NCBI GenBank assembly: GCA_021789565.1
Contig: JAJYJL010000610.1
Span: 1-5,808, forward strand
DNA from: Acidobacteriota bacterium
GTDB lineage: Bacteria; Acidobacteriota; Terriglobia; UBA7540
Length of the DNA stretch: 5,808 nucleotides
Direction of reading: 5' to 3'
Part shown: in pieces, positions 5,009-5,808 of the stretch
Layout of the letters: each line of letters starts with the position of its first letter
Position numbering within the stretch: position 1 is the first letter of the stretch
Made by a program: the position numbers and the translations under genes
Notes under the pieces: generated by a model
The model's database searches: none
Told to the model about the DNA's origin: nothing
What the model saw: only the letters and a program-made list of their open reading frames with translations

Positions 5009-5808
5009 ACCGGACGCCTGCCACGGGCGACTGCTCGAACATCTCTGAGGGCAGGTGAATGCCTGAGGTCACCAGGCGCTCAGCGAATTTCGGCCGGATA
5101 CCTGTGGGAACAAACTGGCCCAGAACCTCGCCGTTTTCGCCGATGCCCATTTTCTTGTAAATGAAAATATCCTGCATGGTGACTACTTCGCCTTCCATTC
5201 CGGTCACTTCCGCCAGGTTGGTCACACGCCGTTTTCCATCGCTCAGACGGGAAACCTGGACCACCACGTCGACCGCAGAAGCTATCTGTCGGCGAATGGC
5301 CGTGTCGGGGATGTTGAGGTTTGCCATCGCCACCATTGTTTCCAGGCGGGAAAGGGCGTCCCGTGGGGAGTTGGCGTGAATGGTGGTCAGCGAACCGTCG
5401 TGGCCCGTGTTCATGGCCTGCAACATATCGAGCGCCTCTTCGCCACGAACCTCGCCAACGATGATGCGGTCGGGACGCATACGGAGGCAGTTGATGACCA
5501 GTTCTCTCTGGCGGACCGCGCCCCGGCCTTCCACGTTGGGCGGGCGTGTTTCCAGCCGCACCACGTGGTCCTGGTGGAGCTGCAATTCCGCAGCGTCTTC
5601 GATGCTGACGATCCGCTCACGGTTGGAAATGAAGGAAGACAGCACGTTGAGCAGGGTGGTTTTTCCGGCGCCGGTACCGCCCGATACCAGAACGTTTAAG
5701 CGCGAGTAAACACAGCCCCGGAGCAATTCAACCATCTTTGCCGTCAGGGCGTCGTTTTCAACGAGCTCGGTGGCCGTCAGCGGATCCCGTCCAAAACGAC
5801 GGATCGAG
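5007..5808 (-). CDS. tadA: Flp pilus assembly ATPase TadA/CpaF, C-terminal part (5' end outside window)
   Basis: A secretion ATPase of the VirB11/GspE superfamily that powers Flp pilus assembly at the cytoplasmic face of the TadB/TadC platform. The frame is open from the right edge (first full codon 5805-5807) to TAA at 5007-5009, giving 266 visible residues; the N-terminal domain and start lie outside. From the edge come the CpaF segment [10 protein letters not shown], then Walker A GGTGAGKT (bases 5658-5681), the acidic box IEDAAELQL, the [13 protein letters not shown] segment, Walker [10 protein letters not shown], and the His box [13 protein letters not shown]. All catalytic motifs are intact. 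The methionine at 5733-5735 is internal, because coding similarity continues upstream of it, so it should not be taken as the start. CpaF rather than GspE or PilB is favoured by the [13 protein letters not shown] wording, the RPPN--GRGAV-QRELV stretch, the absence of a GspE-type four-cysteine zinc motif in the visible part, and tadB/tadC following directly. Confidence 0.95.
   Translation of the reverse strand, partial: SIRRFGRDPLTATELVENDALTAKMVELLRGCVYSRLNVLVSGGTGAGKTTLLNVLSSFISNRERIVSIEDAAELQLHQDHVVRLETRPPNVEGRGAVRQRELVINCLRMRPDRIIVGEVRGEEALDMLQAMNTGHDGSLTTIHANSPRDALSRLETMVAMANLNIPDTAIRRQIASAVDVVVQVSRLSDGKRRVTNLAEVTGMEGEVVTMQDIFIYKKMGIGENGEVLGQFVPTGIRPKFAERLVTSGIHLPSEMFEQSPVAGVR

Noticed and set aside
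5007..5735. Taking the methionine at 5735 as the start of tadA
   Set aside because: The frame stays open to the window edge and the residues upstream ([10 protein letters not shown] and following) match the CpaF family, so the gene is truncated by the window.

Overview
This window looks like part of a bacterial chromosome of moderately high GC. It holds the distal, cytoplasmic and inner-membrane end of a tad/flp (Flp-type type IVc pilus, or tight adherence) locus on the minus strand, and the 3' end of a haem-biosynthesis gene on the plus strand. The gene set (CpaF-type ATPase, two T2SSF platform proteins, a DUF192 protein, and a winged-helix AAA+ ATPase of a kind I associate with Flp loci) and the protein flavour suggest Acidobacteriota. 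This taxonomic guess rests on recall, not on a search.

Layout from right to left, in the direction of transcription of the minus-strand genes: a tadA/cpaF ATPase cut by the right window edge (5007-5808); tadB (4025-4996); tadC (3089-4003); a 32-residue single-pass membrane peptide with a strong ribosome-binding site, easily missed by gene callers (2907-3005); a DUF192 protein with a GTG start (2412-2870); a 178-base spacer carrying palindromic, repeat-like DNA (about 2245-2353); a 119-residue membrane-anchored protein with a conserved-looking Cys-ended domain (1874-2233); and a 414-residue winged-helix plus AAA+ ATPase (512-1756). Facing it on the plus strand is the C-terminal part of hemL (1-501). 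The two genes converge with only 10 bases between their stop codons.

TadA is expected to hydrolyse ATP on the cytoplasmic face and, through the TadB/TadC inner-membrane platform, drive pilin polymerisation. The tadA-tadB-tadC junctions are tight (10 and 21 bases), and the tadB Shine-Dalgarno overlaps the tadA stop codon, so these three are almost certainly co-transcribed and at least partly coupled in translation. The downstream genes share the strand and could be accessory to the pilus, but the spacers widen (83, 36, 178 and 117 bases), so membership of one transcript is less certain. No pilin, prepilin peptidase, secretin or TadZ/CpaE is in view; if present they would lie beyond the right edge. 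The least explained parts are the 32-residue peptide, the 119-residue protein and the winged-helix AAA+ ATPase. I see no RNA genes, CRISPR array or insertion sequence, and no gene-free stretch longer than 300 bases.
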